From an uncultured Bacteroidales bacterium (lineage in GTDB: Bacteria > Bacteroidota > Bacteroidia > Bacteroidales > Paludibacteraceae): a DNA stretch of 43,795 nucleotides. Made by a program: the position numbers and the translations under genes. The notes beneath the pieces were generated by a model that did no database searches, was not told the DNA's origin, and saw only the letters and a list, made by a program, of their open reading frames with translations. Positions 8,465 to 16,695 of this stretch are shown piece after piece (the stretch's first letter is position 1; the number at the start of each line of letters is the position of its first letter). The stretch spans positions 1 through 43,795 of the forward strand of contig CALDPN010000131.1 of assembly GCA_937911235.1 (NCBI GenBank), read 5' to 3'.

Positions 8465-9495
8465 AACTAATCACTCCAAAAGGATACAAAAGCTCTTTAG
8501 ATACATGGCAAACAGAAAGAGCTATCAAATATTTTAAAGATTTCTTCCAAAGCAATCTTTCAGCAGAATTGCGTTTAAGAAGAGTTACTGCTCCCCTATT
8601 TGTGCTTACAGGTATGGGTATCAACGACGACTTAAACGGTGTGGAAAGACCAGTAAGTTTCCCTATCAAGGATATGAATGGAGCACAAGCAGAAGTGGTT
8701 CATTCTCTTGCAAAATGGAAACGCATCACCCTAGCCGACTACAACACCGAGGCAGGATTTGGTCTATACACCGATATGAACGCGATTCGTGCCGACGAAG
8801 AACTAGACAACACCCACTCTCTTTATGTAGACCAATGGGATTGGGAACTTGTTATCGACGAAAAAGACCGCAATATAGAATATCTAAAAGAAGTGGTAAG
8901 AAGAATTTATGCTGTAATGGTTCGCTCAGAATATGCAGTATATGAAATGTTCCCAGAAATCAAACCACAACTTCCAAAAGATATTTTCATGATACATTCA
9001 GAAGAACTTCTTCAAATGTATCCAGACAAAACTGCAAAAGAAAGAGAAAACCTTATCACTAAAAAATACGGTGCTGTATTTATTATGGGTATTGGTTGCA
9101 AACTTTCAAACGGTGAAAAACACGATGGCAGAGCTCCAGACTACGACGATTGGAGCACAGCAAATAGCGATGGTTTCTGTGGCTTAAACGGCGACATTCT
9201 TGTTTGGGACAATATTCTAGACCAAGCATTGGAACTTTCTTCTATGGGTATAAGAGTAAACAAAGAATCTCTAGAAAACCAACTTGCTCTTACAGGTCAA
9301 GAAAGCCGCAAACAGTTCTACTACCACAAACGCCTATTAGAAGGCAGCCTACCTTTAACAATGGGAGGCGGTATAGGACAATCTCGCCTATGTATGTTTA
9401 TGCTTAGAAAAGCCCACGTAGGCGAAATTCAAGCATCAATCTGGCCAGAAGAAATGCGAAAAATCTGCAAAGAAAATGGTATTAACTTACTATAA
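8461..9495 (+). CDS. asnA: Aspartate--ammonia ligase (ammonia-dependent asparagine synthetase)
   Basis: AsnA makes asparagine from aspartate, ammonia and ATP. The 344-residue protein matches the family in length and has typical blocks: TERAIKYFKDFF at the N terminus, the VDQWDWE segment near 125 and a C-terminal GGGIGQSRLCMF motif of class II synthetase type. It overlaps glmM by 4 nt (ATGA) and is followed immediately by a strong terminator. Placement with thrA links it to aspartate-family amino-acid synthesis. Confidence 0.96.
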   Translation: MKLITPKGYKSSLDTWQTERAIKYFKDFFQSNLSAELRLRRVTAPLFVLTGMGINDDLNGVERPVSFPIKDMNGAQAEVVHSLAKWKRITLADYNTEAGFGLYTDMNAIRADEELDNTHSLYVDQWDWELVIDEKDRNIEYLKEVVRRIYAVMVRSEYAVYEMFPEIKPQLPKDIFMIHSEELLQMYPDKTAKERENLITKKYGAVFIMGIGCKLSNGEKHDGRAPDYDDWSTANSDGFCGLNGDILVWDNILDQALELSSMGIRVNKESLENQLALTGQESRKQFYYHKRLLEGSLPLTMGGGIGQSRLCMFMLRKAHVGEIQASIWPEEMRKICKENGINLL

Positions 9496-9528
9496 AAAAA
9501 AGGCGAACGTAATGTTCGCCTTTTTTTT
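9494..9528 (+). terminator. Strong terminator after asnA
   Basis: GGCGAAC and GTTCGCC form a 7-bp stem around GTAAT, extended by an A-run pairing with eight T residues. It ends the thrA-asnA operon and overlaps the asnA stop codon. Symmetry means it may also act on the minus strand, just after the tRNA. Confidence 0.92.
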
Positions 9529-9529
9529 G

Positions 9530-9601
9530 AGGTCCCAGCGAGAATCGAACTCGCATCGAAAGAACCGGAATCTTTTATTTTATCCATTAAACTATGGGAC
9601 C
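9530..9601 (-). tRNA. tRNA-Arg (anticodon CCG)
   Basis: A full cloverleaf can be drawn on the minus strand: a 7-bp acceptor stem (GGTCCCA with TGGGACC), an anticodon stem AAAGA/TCTTT around loop TTCCGGT, so the anticodon is CCG (reads CGG), and a T arm GCGAG/CTCGC. The 3' CCA is not encoded. No -7 box is obvious directly upstream; it may be processed from a transcript running past folD. Confidence 0.93.
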
Positions 9602-9609
9602 ATATAAAT

Positions 9610-9634
9610 AAGAGTGACTAAAGTAGTCACTCTT
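9610..9634. terminator. Hairpin between folD and tRNA-Arg
   Basis: AAGAGTGACT and AGTCACTCTT form a perfect 10-bp stem with a 5-nt loop. The T-rich tract is better on the plus strand (TTTTATATTTT) than on the minus strand (ATTTATAT). It is probably a terminator for the ffh-folD transcript, or bidirectional. Confidence 0.6.
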
Positions 9635-9664
9635 TTATATTTTGTTCGATGCGGGAGCACCTTA

Positions 9665-10543
9665 TTAGTAAATTGCTTTTTTGCCGGCTAGAAGGGTGTT
9701 TTTCATCAACGAACAGATAGTCATTGGTCCTACACCGCCTGGCACTGGAGTGATGTAAGAGCATTTTGGTGCTACTTCATCAAATTTAACGTCGCCAGTT
9801 AGTTTGAAGCCAGATTTTGTGTTTGCGTTTGGCACGCGAGTGGTACCAACGTCCACGATAACTGCACCTTCTTTAACCATATCTGCGGTAACAAAGTTTG
9901 GAGAACCAAGAGCAGCAATAATAATGTCTGCTTTTAGGCATTGTTCTTTAAGGTCTTTGCTATAGCTGTGGCAAACTGTTACAGTGGCATTACCTGGATA
10001 TGCTTTTTGCATAAGAAGTTGAGCTACTGGTTTACCTACGATATTGCTTCTACCAAGCACTACAACGTGTTTACCTGCAGTTTCTATTTCGTAACGTTTT
10101 AGAAGTTCTAGGATACCTGCTGGAGTAGCAGACACGAATGCTGGAAGACCAATAGAAGTACGACCTACGTTGATTGGGTGGAAACCATCTACGTCTTTTC
10201 TATAGTCGATTGCTTCAATGATTTTTTGCTCTGAAATATGTTTTGGAAGAGGAAGTTGCACAATGAAACCATCTACATCGTCATCGTTATTTAGTTCTTC
10301 GATGCGTGCTAGAAGTTCTGCTTCAGTAACATCATCTTCGTAACGAATAAGTGTAGATTTAAAGCCACACATTTCACATGCTTTGCATTTTGCAGCTACG
10401 TATGTTTCACTACCACCGTCGTGACCAACAAGGATTGCCACAAGATGTGGTTGTTTTTTACCTTCTGCAAGTAATGCTTTTACCTCTTCAGCAATCTCTA
10501 ATTTAATATCGTCTGCTGTTTTTTTACCGTCGATTAGTATCAT
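9665..10543 (-). CDS. folD: Methylenetetrahydrofolate dehydrogenase / cyclohydrolase
   Basis: FolD interconverts 5,10-methylene-THF and 10-formyl-THF for one-carbon metabolism. The 292-residue protein carries QLPLPKH, DVDGFHP, the NADP loop GRSNIVGKP and TPVPGGVGPMT. The open frame extends to 10576, but that ATG lies inside ffh. I chose the ATG at 10543, one nucleotide after the ffh stop, where the normal FolD N terminus (MILIDGKK) begins. This gives tight coupling with ffh. Confidence 0.96.
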   Translation of the reverse strand: MILIDGKKTADDIKLEIAEEVKALLAEGKKQPHLVAILVGHDGGSETYVAAKCKACEMCGFKSTLIRYEDDVTEAELLARIEELNNDDDVDGFIVQLPLPKHISEQKIIEAIDYRKDVDGFHPINVGRTSIGLPAFVSATPAGILELLKRYEIETAGKHVVVLGRSNIVGKPVAQLLMQKAYPGNATVTVCHSYSKDLKEQCLKADIIIAALGSPNFVTADMVKEGAVIVDVGTTRVPNANTKSGFKLTGDVKFDEVAPKCSYITPVPGGVGPMTICSLMKNTLLAGKKAIY

Positions 10544-10544
10544 A

Positions 10545-11861
10545 TCATCTTCTAAATTTTGGAAGTTTACCACCATTTGATTGAACCATACGCATCATTT
10601 TACGCATATCGTCAAATTGTTTGATAAGTCTGTTCACCTCTTGAATATTTCTACCACTACCACTTGCTATACGTTGTTTGCGCGAAGCATTAAGGATTTG
10701 TGGGTTTGTACGTTCTTCTGGTGTCATAGACTGAATAATTGCTTCAATGTGTTTGAATGCATCATCCTTAATATCCACATCCTTAAGGGCTTTACCTACT
10801 CCAGGGATCATACCTAGAAGGTCTTTCATATTACCCATTTTTTTGATTTGTTGGATTTGATTTAGGAAGTCGTCGAAACCAAATTGGTTTTTAGCAATTT
10901 TCTTAGAAAGTTTACGAGCTTCTGCCTCATCATATTGTTCTTGTGCACGTTCCACGAAAGAAACAATGTCGCCCATGCCCAAGATACGGTCTGCCATACG
11001 TGCTGGGTGGAACACATCAATTGCTTCCATTTTTTCACCAATACCAACAAATTTGATAGGTTTGTTTACCACAGAACGAATAGAAAGAGCCGCACCACCA
11101 CGTGTATCACCATCAAGTTTGGTAAGGATAACACCAGTGAAGTCTAGTCTATCGTTGAATTCTTTTGCAGTATTTACAGCATCTTGACCTGTCATTGAGT
11201 CCACAACGAATAAGATTTCGTTTGGATTGATAGCTTCTTTAACAGCAGAAATCTCATTCATCATTTCTTCGTCCACAGCAAGACGACCAGCGGTATCGAC
11301 AATAACTACATCGTTGCCTTTTTTCTTAGCTTCTGCAATAGCATTTTTTGCAATGCTTACTACATCTTTGCTGTCGATTTCTGTGTAAACAGGCACATTA
11401 ATTTGCTCGCCTAAAACGCGAAGTTGCTCAATAGCAGCAGGACGATACACGTCGCAAGCCACCATAAGAGGATTTTTACCCTTTTTAGTTTTAAGCATAT
11501 TGGCAAGCTTACCGGTAAATGTAGTTTTACCAGAACCTTGAAGACCTGCCATCAAGATTATGCTTGGTGAACCTTTAAGTTCTAGTTCGGTGTGAGTACC
11601 TCCCATAAGAGCAGCAAGCTCGTCGTGAACTATCTTAACCATTAACTCGCTTGGCTTAACAGCGGTTAATACGTTCATACCAAGCGCTTTAGCTTTTACA
11701 TCATCTGTAAAAGTCTTAGCAGTTTTATAGTTTACGTCGGCTTCTAAAAGAGCTTTTCTTACGTCTTTTAGGGTTTCCGCCACGTTTATCTCGGTGATTT
11801 TACCTTCACCTTTAAGTATTTTAAATGAACGCTCCAGGCGCTCGCTAAGTGATTCAAACAT
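10545..11861 (-). CDS. ffh: Signal recognition particle protein Ffh (SRP54)
   Basis: Ffh is the GTPase that binds the 4.5S RNA and signal sequences and targets nascent membrane proteins. The 438-residue protein has the N helical bundle, the GTPase motifs GLQGSGKTT (near 110), DTAGR and TKLDGD, and a methionine-rich M domain with SGSGR for RNA binding. The C terminus ends in KLPKFRR. Length is normal. It is followed 1 nt later by folD. I found no clear promoter box upstream. Confidence 0.97.
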   Translation of the reverse strand: MFESLSERLERSFKILKGEGKITEINVAETLKDVRKALLEADVNYKTAKTFTDDVKAKALGMNVLTAVKPSELMVKIVHDELAALMGGTHTELELKGSPSIILMAGLQGSGKTTFTGKLANMLKTKKGKNPLMVACDVYRPAAIEQLRVLGEQINVPVYTEIDSKDVVSIAKNAIAEAKKKGNDVVIVDTAGRLAVDEEMMNEISAVKEAINPNEILFVVDSMTGQDAVNTAKEFNDRLDFTGVILTKLDGDTRGGAALSIRSVVNKPIKFVGIGEKMEAIDVFHPARMADRILGMGDIVSFVERAQEQYDEAEARKLSKKIAKNQFGFDDFLNQIQQIKKMGNMKDLLGMIPGVGKALKDVDIKDDAFKHIEAIIQSMTPEERTNPQILNASRKQRIASGSGRNIQEVNRLIKQFDDMRKMMRMVQSNGGKLPKFRR

Positions 11862-11938
11862 TCTCTAATAATTAGGGTGTTTATAAATTATGCAATTAAG
11901 AGTTTATGCAACGACAAAATAGCCCTTAGAAATAACTC

Positions 11939-13348
11939 TTAAAAGTAGCTTGATCCGTCAAAACAATGAGTACAAATCTTCTCCTTAGGAAGTCCTATCG
12001 CTTTCACAAGTGCTTCCACAGTGTTGTAGCGAAGAGAAGTAAGACCAAATCTTTTACGGATAAGTTCTACTAGTTGTTTGTGTTTTTCTGATGTTGGATC
12101 TACATATTCTTGTAGATTTTTGTCGTGAGCACCTTCTAGTTGCTCAATATAATAACGAGTGATTAACTCTAAGTCGTTTTGTGTTGATGAGAAATTTAGG
12201 TAACGACATGAATAAATCATTGGAGGACAAGCAATACGCATGTGTATTTCTTTCGCACCGTAATCATACATCATATCTACATTACCTTTAAGTTGGGTAC
12301 CACGCACGATAGAGTCGTCTAGGAACACAACTTTTTTATCGGTTAAAACTTCACGGTTTGGAAGTAGTTTCATTTTTGCCACTAGATTTCTCATAGATTG
12401 GTTTGAAGGAGTGAAACTACGTGGCCAAGTTGGAGTATATTTAAGGATAGCACGTTTGTATGGTACGCCTTTACCCATTGAATAACCTATTGCATGACCA
12501 ATACCAGAATCTGGAATACCACAAACAAAGTCTGGTGTGATATCGTCTGTTTTACCTAATGCTTCACCAAGTGAATTACGCACATTTTCCACGTTTATAC
12601 CTTCGTAACAACTACATGGGAAACCGAAGTAAATCCAGAAGAATGAGCAAACTTGCATTTTGTCGTTTGGTTTACGAATTTGTGTCCAACCATCTGCTGT
12701 AAGTTTTATGATTTCACCTGGTCCTACATAGTAGTCAATTGCATAATCAAGATTTGGGAACGCACTTGTTTCGCTAGAAATAGCGTAGGCACCTTCTTTT
12801 TTACCAATAATAATAGGAGAACGACCAAGTTTGTCACGCACAGCGTAAACGCCGTCTTCTCTTAAAATTAATAAAGAACAAGAACCTTTGATATGGTTAA
12901 ACATGTTTTGGATACCTTCTTCAAGGGTTTTTCCTTCATTAATTAAGGTAGCAATAACCTCTGTTTGATTAGTTTTACCGGAACTTAGTTCTGTAAAGTG
13001 ATGACCTCTTTTAAGTAGTTCTGCTTCAAGTTCCACTAAGTTGTCTAAACGTGCCACTGTTACAATGGCCATTTTGCCTAAGTGTGAGTGAATAATGATA
13101 GGTTGCGCATCTGTATCACTAATAACACCAATACCAGATGTTGCGCCATCAAATTTGTGAAGTCCATCTTCAAATTTAGATCTAAAATAAGATCCTTCAA
13201 TGTTGTGAATGGAGCGAACCATTCCTTTTTCTTTAGAGTATGTTGCCATACCTGCTCTACGAGTGCCTAAATGTGAATTGTAGTCTGTACCGTAGAACAA
13301 ATCTGCTACGCAATTACCCTTGCTAATAGTTCCAAAAAAACCGCCCAT
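11939..13348 (-). CDS. PurF-like amidophosphoribosyltransferase lacking the nucleophilic Cys
   Basis: The 469-residue protein has an N-terminal class II glutamine amidotransferase fold and a C-terminal type I phosphoribosyltransferase domain with the PRPP loop VVFLDDSIVRGT. It also keeps the PurF-like C-terminal CTHCFDG. True PurF enzymes expose Cys1 after Met removal or propeptide cleavage. Here the N terminus is MGGFFGTI, so Gly replaces the nucleophile and glutamine hydrolysis should be lost. I recall similar proteins across Bacteroidales, often annotated as amidophosphoribosyltransferase. It may use ammonia or have a different role. The frame extends to 13456, but the ATG at 13348 matches the domain start. 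Confidence 0.75.
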   Translation of the reverse strand: MGGFFGTISKGNCVADLFYGTDYNSHLGTRRAGMATYSKEKGMVRSIHNIEGSYFRSKFEDGLHKFDGATSGIGVISDTDAQPIIIHSHLGKMAIVTVARLDNLVELEAELLKRGHHFTELSSGKTNQTEVIATLINEGKTLEEGIQNMFNHIKGSCSLLILREDGVYAVRDKLGRSPIIIGKKEGAYAISSETSAFPNLDYAIDYYVGPGEIIKLTADGWTQIRKPNDKMQVCSFFWIYFGFPCSCYEGINVENVRNSLGEALGKTDDITPDFVCGIPDSGIGHAIGYSMGKGVPYKRAILKYTPTWPRSFTPSNQSMRNLVAKMKLLPNREVLTDKKVVFLDDSIVRGTQLKGNVDMMYDYGAKEIHMRIACPPMIYSCRYLNFSSTQNDLELITRYYIEQLEGAHDKNLQEYVDPTSEKHKQLVELIRKRFGLTSLRYNTVEALVKAIGLPKEKICTHCFDGSSYF

Positions 13349-13434
13349 ATAATTAAAAATTATTTTCTTGTCTTGTAAAAACTGCTCAAATACAAAAAAT
13401 ATTAATGCAATTTTATAATAAGTTTTTAGAGGTA

Positions 13435-13467
13435 CAAATTTAAGATTTTTTATCAAAAAAAATACAA
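13435..13467 (-). promoter_or_regulatory. Possible promoter of the PurF-like gene
   Basis: The minus strand has TAAATTTG at 13442-13435, matching TAnnTTTG, with TTG about 22 nt upstream. The leader would be about 83 nt. The area is very AT-rich, so a chance match is possible. Confidence 0.4.
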
Positions 13468-13497
13468 TCTAGAGAGCATTTTTTATCAAAAGAACAC

Positions 13498-13537
13498 AAA
13501 AAAAAGAGACTGACAATTTTAAATTATCAGTCTCTTT
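13498..13537 (-). terminator. Terminator after tRNA-His
   Basis: AAAGAGACTGA and TCAGTCTCTTT form an 11-bp stem, and the minus strand continues with a run of eight T. It ends the tRNA-His transcript and insulates the PurF-like gene. Confidence 0.9.
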
Positions 13538-13539
13538 AG

Positions 13540-13613
13540 GGTGAAAGACGGGGCTCGAACCCGCGACACTCGGAACCACAATCCGATGCTCTGCCAACTG
13601 AGCTACAATCACC
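13540..13613 (-). tRNA. tRNA-His (anticodon GTG)
   Basis: The minus strand folds into a cloverleaf with the tRNA-His hallmark extra 5' G opposite C73. The anticodon stem TCGGA/TCCGA holds loop TTGTGGT (anticodon GTG), the D stem is GCTC/GAGC and the T stem GCGGG/CCCGT. The acceptor stem pairs GTGATTG with CTTTCAC, leaving two adjacent U-U mismatches at 5:68 and 6:67. CCA is not encoded. A promoter and a terminator flank it, so it is an independent transcript. Confidence 0.92.
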
Positions 13614-13639
13614 ATTTGTCAACTTTTTCATTGACGGTG

Positions 13640-13669
13640 CAAAGGTAATATATTTTTTTTGAAAAACAA
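13640..13669 (-). promoter_or_regulatory. Promoter of tRNA-His
   Basis: The minus strand reads TACCTTTG at 13647-13640, with TTG 19 nt upstream (13669-13667). This is the Bacteroidota -33/-7 arrangement. The predicted start lies about 23 nt before the mature tRNA. Confidence 0.7.
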
Positions 13670-13697
13670 TATCTTAACGATATTTTTTTCAAAAAAG

Positions 13698-13725
13698 TTA
13701 GGAGTTAGAAGTGAGGAGTGAGGAG
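13698..13725. repeat. Degenerate heptanucleotide repeat
   Basis: Four 7-nt units read TTAGGAG, TTAGAAG, TGAGGAG, TGAGGAG. They are related to the exact arrays at 571 and 43421 and lie just before dispersed repeat copy B. The 13349-13777 interval otherwise holds tRNA-His with its promoter and terminator. Confidence 0.75.
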
Positions 13726-13740
13726 TTAATTCCTAATTAT

Positions 13741-13790
13741 TATTCCCTTACGGTCATCAAATCGTCACTGACGTTCATCAACACGTCCTA
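13741..13790 (-). repeat. Dispersed repeat, copy B
   Basis: On the minus strand this reads GACGTGTTGATGA, then an insert with a second TTGATGA, then CCGTAAGGGAATA. It matches copy A near positions 54-78. It overlaps the last codons of the TPR gene and supplies its TGA stop. Confidence 0.5.
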
Positions 13791-14512
13791 ATTAAACTTG
13801 CCATCAATTCTTCTACAAACTTATACCCTGGCTCTAATTCTAACGCCTCTAGATAATATTGTTTTGTAGATTCAAAGTCTTTCTTTCCTTTGTAAATATC
13901 TGCTATAGTGAGAATAAGATTCATATAAAGCCAATTATTTTTGAAAAGCGCTTCATCCCTACTCATTATCACCTTTGCTTTTTTGTAATACTCTAGTGCC
14001 TTATCCTTACTACCACCAAATGCCTCAGGCATATAATTCATTATATTTCCGTATTGAATTAAGGCAAAATAATTTAGAGAGTCTTGTTTCACGGCAGTTT
14101 CACCATATTTCATACATTTTAGACCAATAAATGGAGCCTTAATTGGGTTCAACGAAATATCATACGCCACAAAAGCTGCATTAAAAGCATTTGAAGAAGA
14201 AGTTTTACCAAATTCATCAATTAATTCAGACAAATTTTCTTTGGCTACTGACAAATATTTTTCTGCCTCTTTACGCATAGTTTTCTTTTCGCTCACTGCC
14301 CAACCTAAATATCCATACTGATAATCAAGCAGTTGCCACTTCTGCTCAGATGAAAACTTGCCAAGTTCTTTCTGTTTTTGCAAACTATCAATCACAGTCT
14401 TCCACATAGCCATATCCTTATTGACATAACTATCGTATATAATCTTTCCCAAATTTTCTGCACTCACAGAAAAGGCAAGCAAAGCAAATAATATTAAAAT
14501 TTTATATCTCAT
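13778..14512 (-). CDS. Secreted TPR-type protein of unknown function
   Basis: This 244-residue protein has a signal peptide (about residues 1-18, ending VSAEN). It carries helical repeats of TPR character, clearest in the last third (LILTIADIYKGKKDFESTKQYY and the following helix ending LELEPGY). It probably acts in the periplasm as a protein-interaction scaffold; I do not recognise a specific family. It starts 2 nt after priA and is presumably co-transcribed. The last residues (RTC) and stop lie in a dispersed repeat, so the native C terminus may have been altered. Confidence 0.7.
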   Translation of the reverse strand: MRYKILILFALLAFSVSAENLGKIIYDSYVNKDMAMWKTVIDSLQKQKELGKFSSEQKWQLLDYQYGYLGWAVSEKKTMRKEAEKYLSVAKENLSELIDEFGKTSSSNAFNAAFVAYDISLNPIKAPFIGLKCMKYGETAVKQDSLNYFALIQYGNIMNYMPEAFGGSKDKALEYYKKAKVIMSRDEALFKNNWLYMNLILTIADIYKGKKDFESTKQYYLEALELEPGYKFVEELMASLIRTC

Positions 14513-14514
14513 AT

Positions 14515-16692
14515 CTACACAGGGTCCACATCTATCACAGTTAGCACCGTAGGAAAATCTTTTTTCAAATTGTTTATCGCAGTGTTTATTCTTTTTTTAG
14601 ACTCCACCATAGACTGACCTACAGGAAGTTTCAACATAAGTTTTTGTATATGAAGTTTTTGCACTTTAGAAACTGGAGGTTTGTCGGGACCTAAAAGTTG
14701 GTCACCAAAACTCTTTGAAAGTTCTCTATGAAGCGCACCCACAGCCCTACTACAAAGACCATAGTCATTTGCCTTCACATAAATATCAATTATTCTCACA
14801 AATGGCGGATACTCAAACATTTGGCGTAGCATTACTTGCTTGTTATAAAATAACGAATAATCATTATTTATTATTGCTGGTATCACAGAGTGCTCTGTCT
14901 GAGCTGTTTGCACAAGCACCAAACCTCTTTTATTCCTTCGTCCTGCCCTGCCCGACACTTGAAGAAGAAGCTGAAAAGCACGCTCGTCAGAGCGAAAATC
15001 TGGATAATTGAGCATATTGTCTGCATTTAGCACACCCACAAGACCTACATTATCAAAATCCAGACCCTTAGCCACCATTTGTGTGCCCACAAGTATCTTA
15101 ATTTCGCCAGAAGAAAACGCACTGAATATCTTTTCGTAGGCATATTTGCTAGTGGCCACATCAAGATCTAAACGTCCTGCTTTATAGTCTGGAAACCTTT
15201 CAGCAAGCTCTTCCATTACCTTTTCTGTGCCAAAACCACGGTCTTTTATCTCTTCGTTGCCACATTTAGGACAAGATGTAGGCACTGGCGCTCTATGACC
15301 ACAATAGTGACAAGAAAGATAATTTTGATACTTATGATAGGTTAAACTCACGTCGCAATGCGGACATTTTGGCACCCAAGCACATTGTTTACACTCCACA
15401 AACGAAGAAAAACCGCGCCTGTTTTGAAACAAAATCACCTGTTCACCATTTGCAAGACACTCATTCATCTTTTCTATTAAGAGCCAAGAAAACATCGCCT
15501 TCATTCTATTTTTCACAAAAGCGTCTTGTCTATCTAGTACCACCACTTCTGGAAGCTCCACATCGCCATATCTCACCTTTAGCTCCACAAGGGAGTATCT
15601 TCCACCCACAGCCAAGTGATAAGACTCCACTGACGGAGTGGCAGAACCCATTACGATGCCTATTTTTAGCTTATGTGCAAGCATAAGTGCCACATTTTTA
15701 GCATTGTAGCGAGGTGCAGTATCGGTTTGCTTGTACGAAGGTTCGTGCTCTTCGTCCACAATTATAAGTTGTAGATTTGTAAAAGGCAAAAACACAGCAG
15801 AACGCACGCCCAATACCACTTTAAATCTGCTTCCTATCTCGTTGTAAATCTCACCACGCTCTGCATCTGAGAGTTTTGAGTGATAATTTATAAGCGAATC
15901 ACCAAACACTTGCTTCAAACGGTCGGTAAGCTGAGTAGTAAGGGCAATTTCAGGCACAAGATATAGCACCTCACCACCCTTTTCTACTACCTCTTGTATA
16001 AGTTTTATGTAAATTTCTGTTTTACCAGAAGAAGTTACACCATGCAAAAGTACTGGCTTACCTTCGGCAAAACCAGATTTTACCTGCTTAAGAGCCTCAT
16101 TTTGAGCATCTGTAAGTTCGCTTACCTCTTTTGTAGAAGCAGATTGTTTAATTCTACTCTTTGTTTTATACTCAAGAGTAAAAACTCCGTGTTTTACTAA
16201 AGTATTAAACGCACTTTGGCTCTCGTTTTCAAGCAAAACAGACTTTAATACATCGCCATTTAAAGCCAACAAATCGTATTTTGCAATAAGTGAAAGCGCC
16301 TGAGCACTCAATCTTTTATGCTCCGCATCGGTTTTCACCACGTATGCATCTTTTAACTCTGTGAGAGTATTTTTTGAAAGTGCTGATGGAAGCGCATTTT
16401 TCATTACATCAGAAAGTCCACAGCAATAATACTCTGCCACCCACTGCCAAAGTTCTAGTTGATATTGAGATACAATAGGCTCATCATCAAGTACCTGCAA
16501 AATATCTCTATAATTTATCCCCACTTTTGCCTCAGTGGTTAAAGAATGCACCACACCAATATATTTTCTATTCCTTCCTAGTGGCACAAGCACACGCATC
16601 CCTGCAGAAACCCTTCCCTGCATCTCTTGTGGAATAGAATACGTATAAACTCCCACATTTAAAGGCAATATGATATTGGCGTAGCTAAGCAT
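14515..16692 (-). CDS. priA: Primosomal protein N' (replication restart helicase)
   Basis: PriA recognises stalled forks and reloads the replicative helicase. The 725-residue protein has the Walker A motif GVTSSGKTEIY, the DEEH box, the NRRGFS segment and the zinc region of paired Cys-x2-Cys motifs (CKQC, CPHC, CHYC, CPKC). The helicase motifs GTQMVAKGLDF and QVSGRAGR follow. The 3'-to-5' superfamily II helicase layout is complete. The start is 3 nt after the stop of the upstream LRR gene, with no room for its own promoter there, so it probably depends on the LRR promoter or on one inside that gene. Confidence 0.96.
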   Translation of the reverse strand: MLSYANIILPLNVGVYTYSIPQEMQGRVSAGMRVLVPLGRNRKYIGVVHSLTTEAKVGINYRDILQVLDDEPIVSQYQLELWQWVAEYYCCGLSDVMKNALPSALSKNTLTELKDAYVVKTDAEHKRLSAQALSLIAKYDLLALNGDVLKSVLLENESQSAFNTLVKHGVFTLEYKTKSRIKQSASTKEVSELTDAQNEALKQVKSGFAEGKPVLLHGVTSSGKTEIYIKLIQEVVEKGGEVLYLVPEIALTTQLTDRLKQVFGDSLINYHSKLSDAERGEIYNEIGSRFKVVLGVRSAVFLPFTNLQLIIVDEEHEPSYKQTDTAPRYNAKNVALMLAHKLKIGIVMGSATPSVESYHLAVGGRYSLVELKVRYGDVELPEVVVLDRQDAFVKNRMKAMFSWLLIEKMNECLANGEQVILFQNRRGFSSFVECKQCAWVPKCPHCDVSLTYHKYQNYLSCHYCGHRAPVPTSCPKCGNEEIKDRGFGTEKVMEELAERFPDYKAGRLDLDVATSKYAYEKIFSAFSSGEIKILVGTQMVAKGLDFDNVGLVGVLNADNMLNYPDFRSDERAFQLLLQVSGRAGRRNKRGLVLVQTAQTEHSVIPAIINNDYSLFYNKQVMLRQMFEYPPFVRIIDIYVKANDYGLCSRAVGALHRELSKSFGDQLLGPDKPPVSKVQKLHIQKLMLKLPVGQSMVESKKRINTAINNLKKDFPTVLTVIDVDPV

Positions 16693-16695
16693 TAA

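Noticed and set aside
15369..15686. 105-codon plus-strand frame within priA
   Set aside because: It lies antisense inside a full-length, motif-complete priA, and its translation is low-complexity with no recognisable domain.
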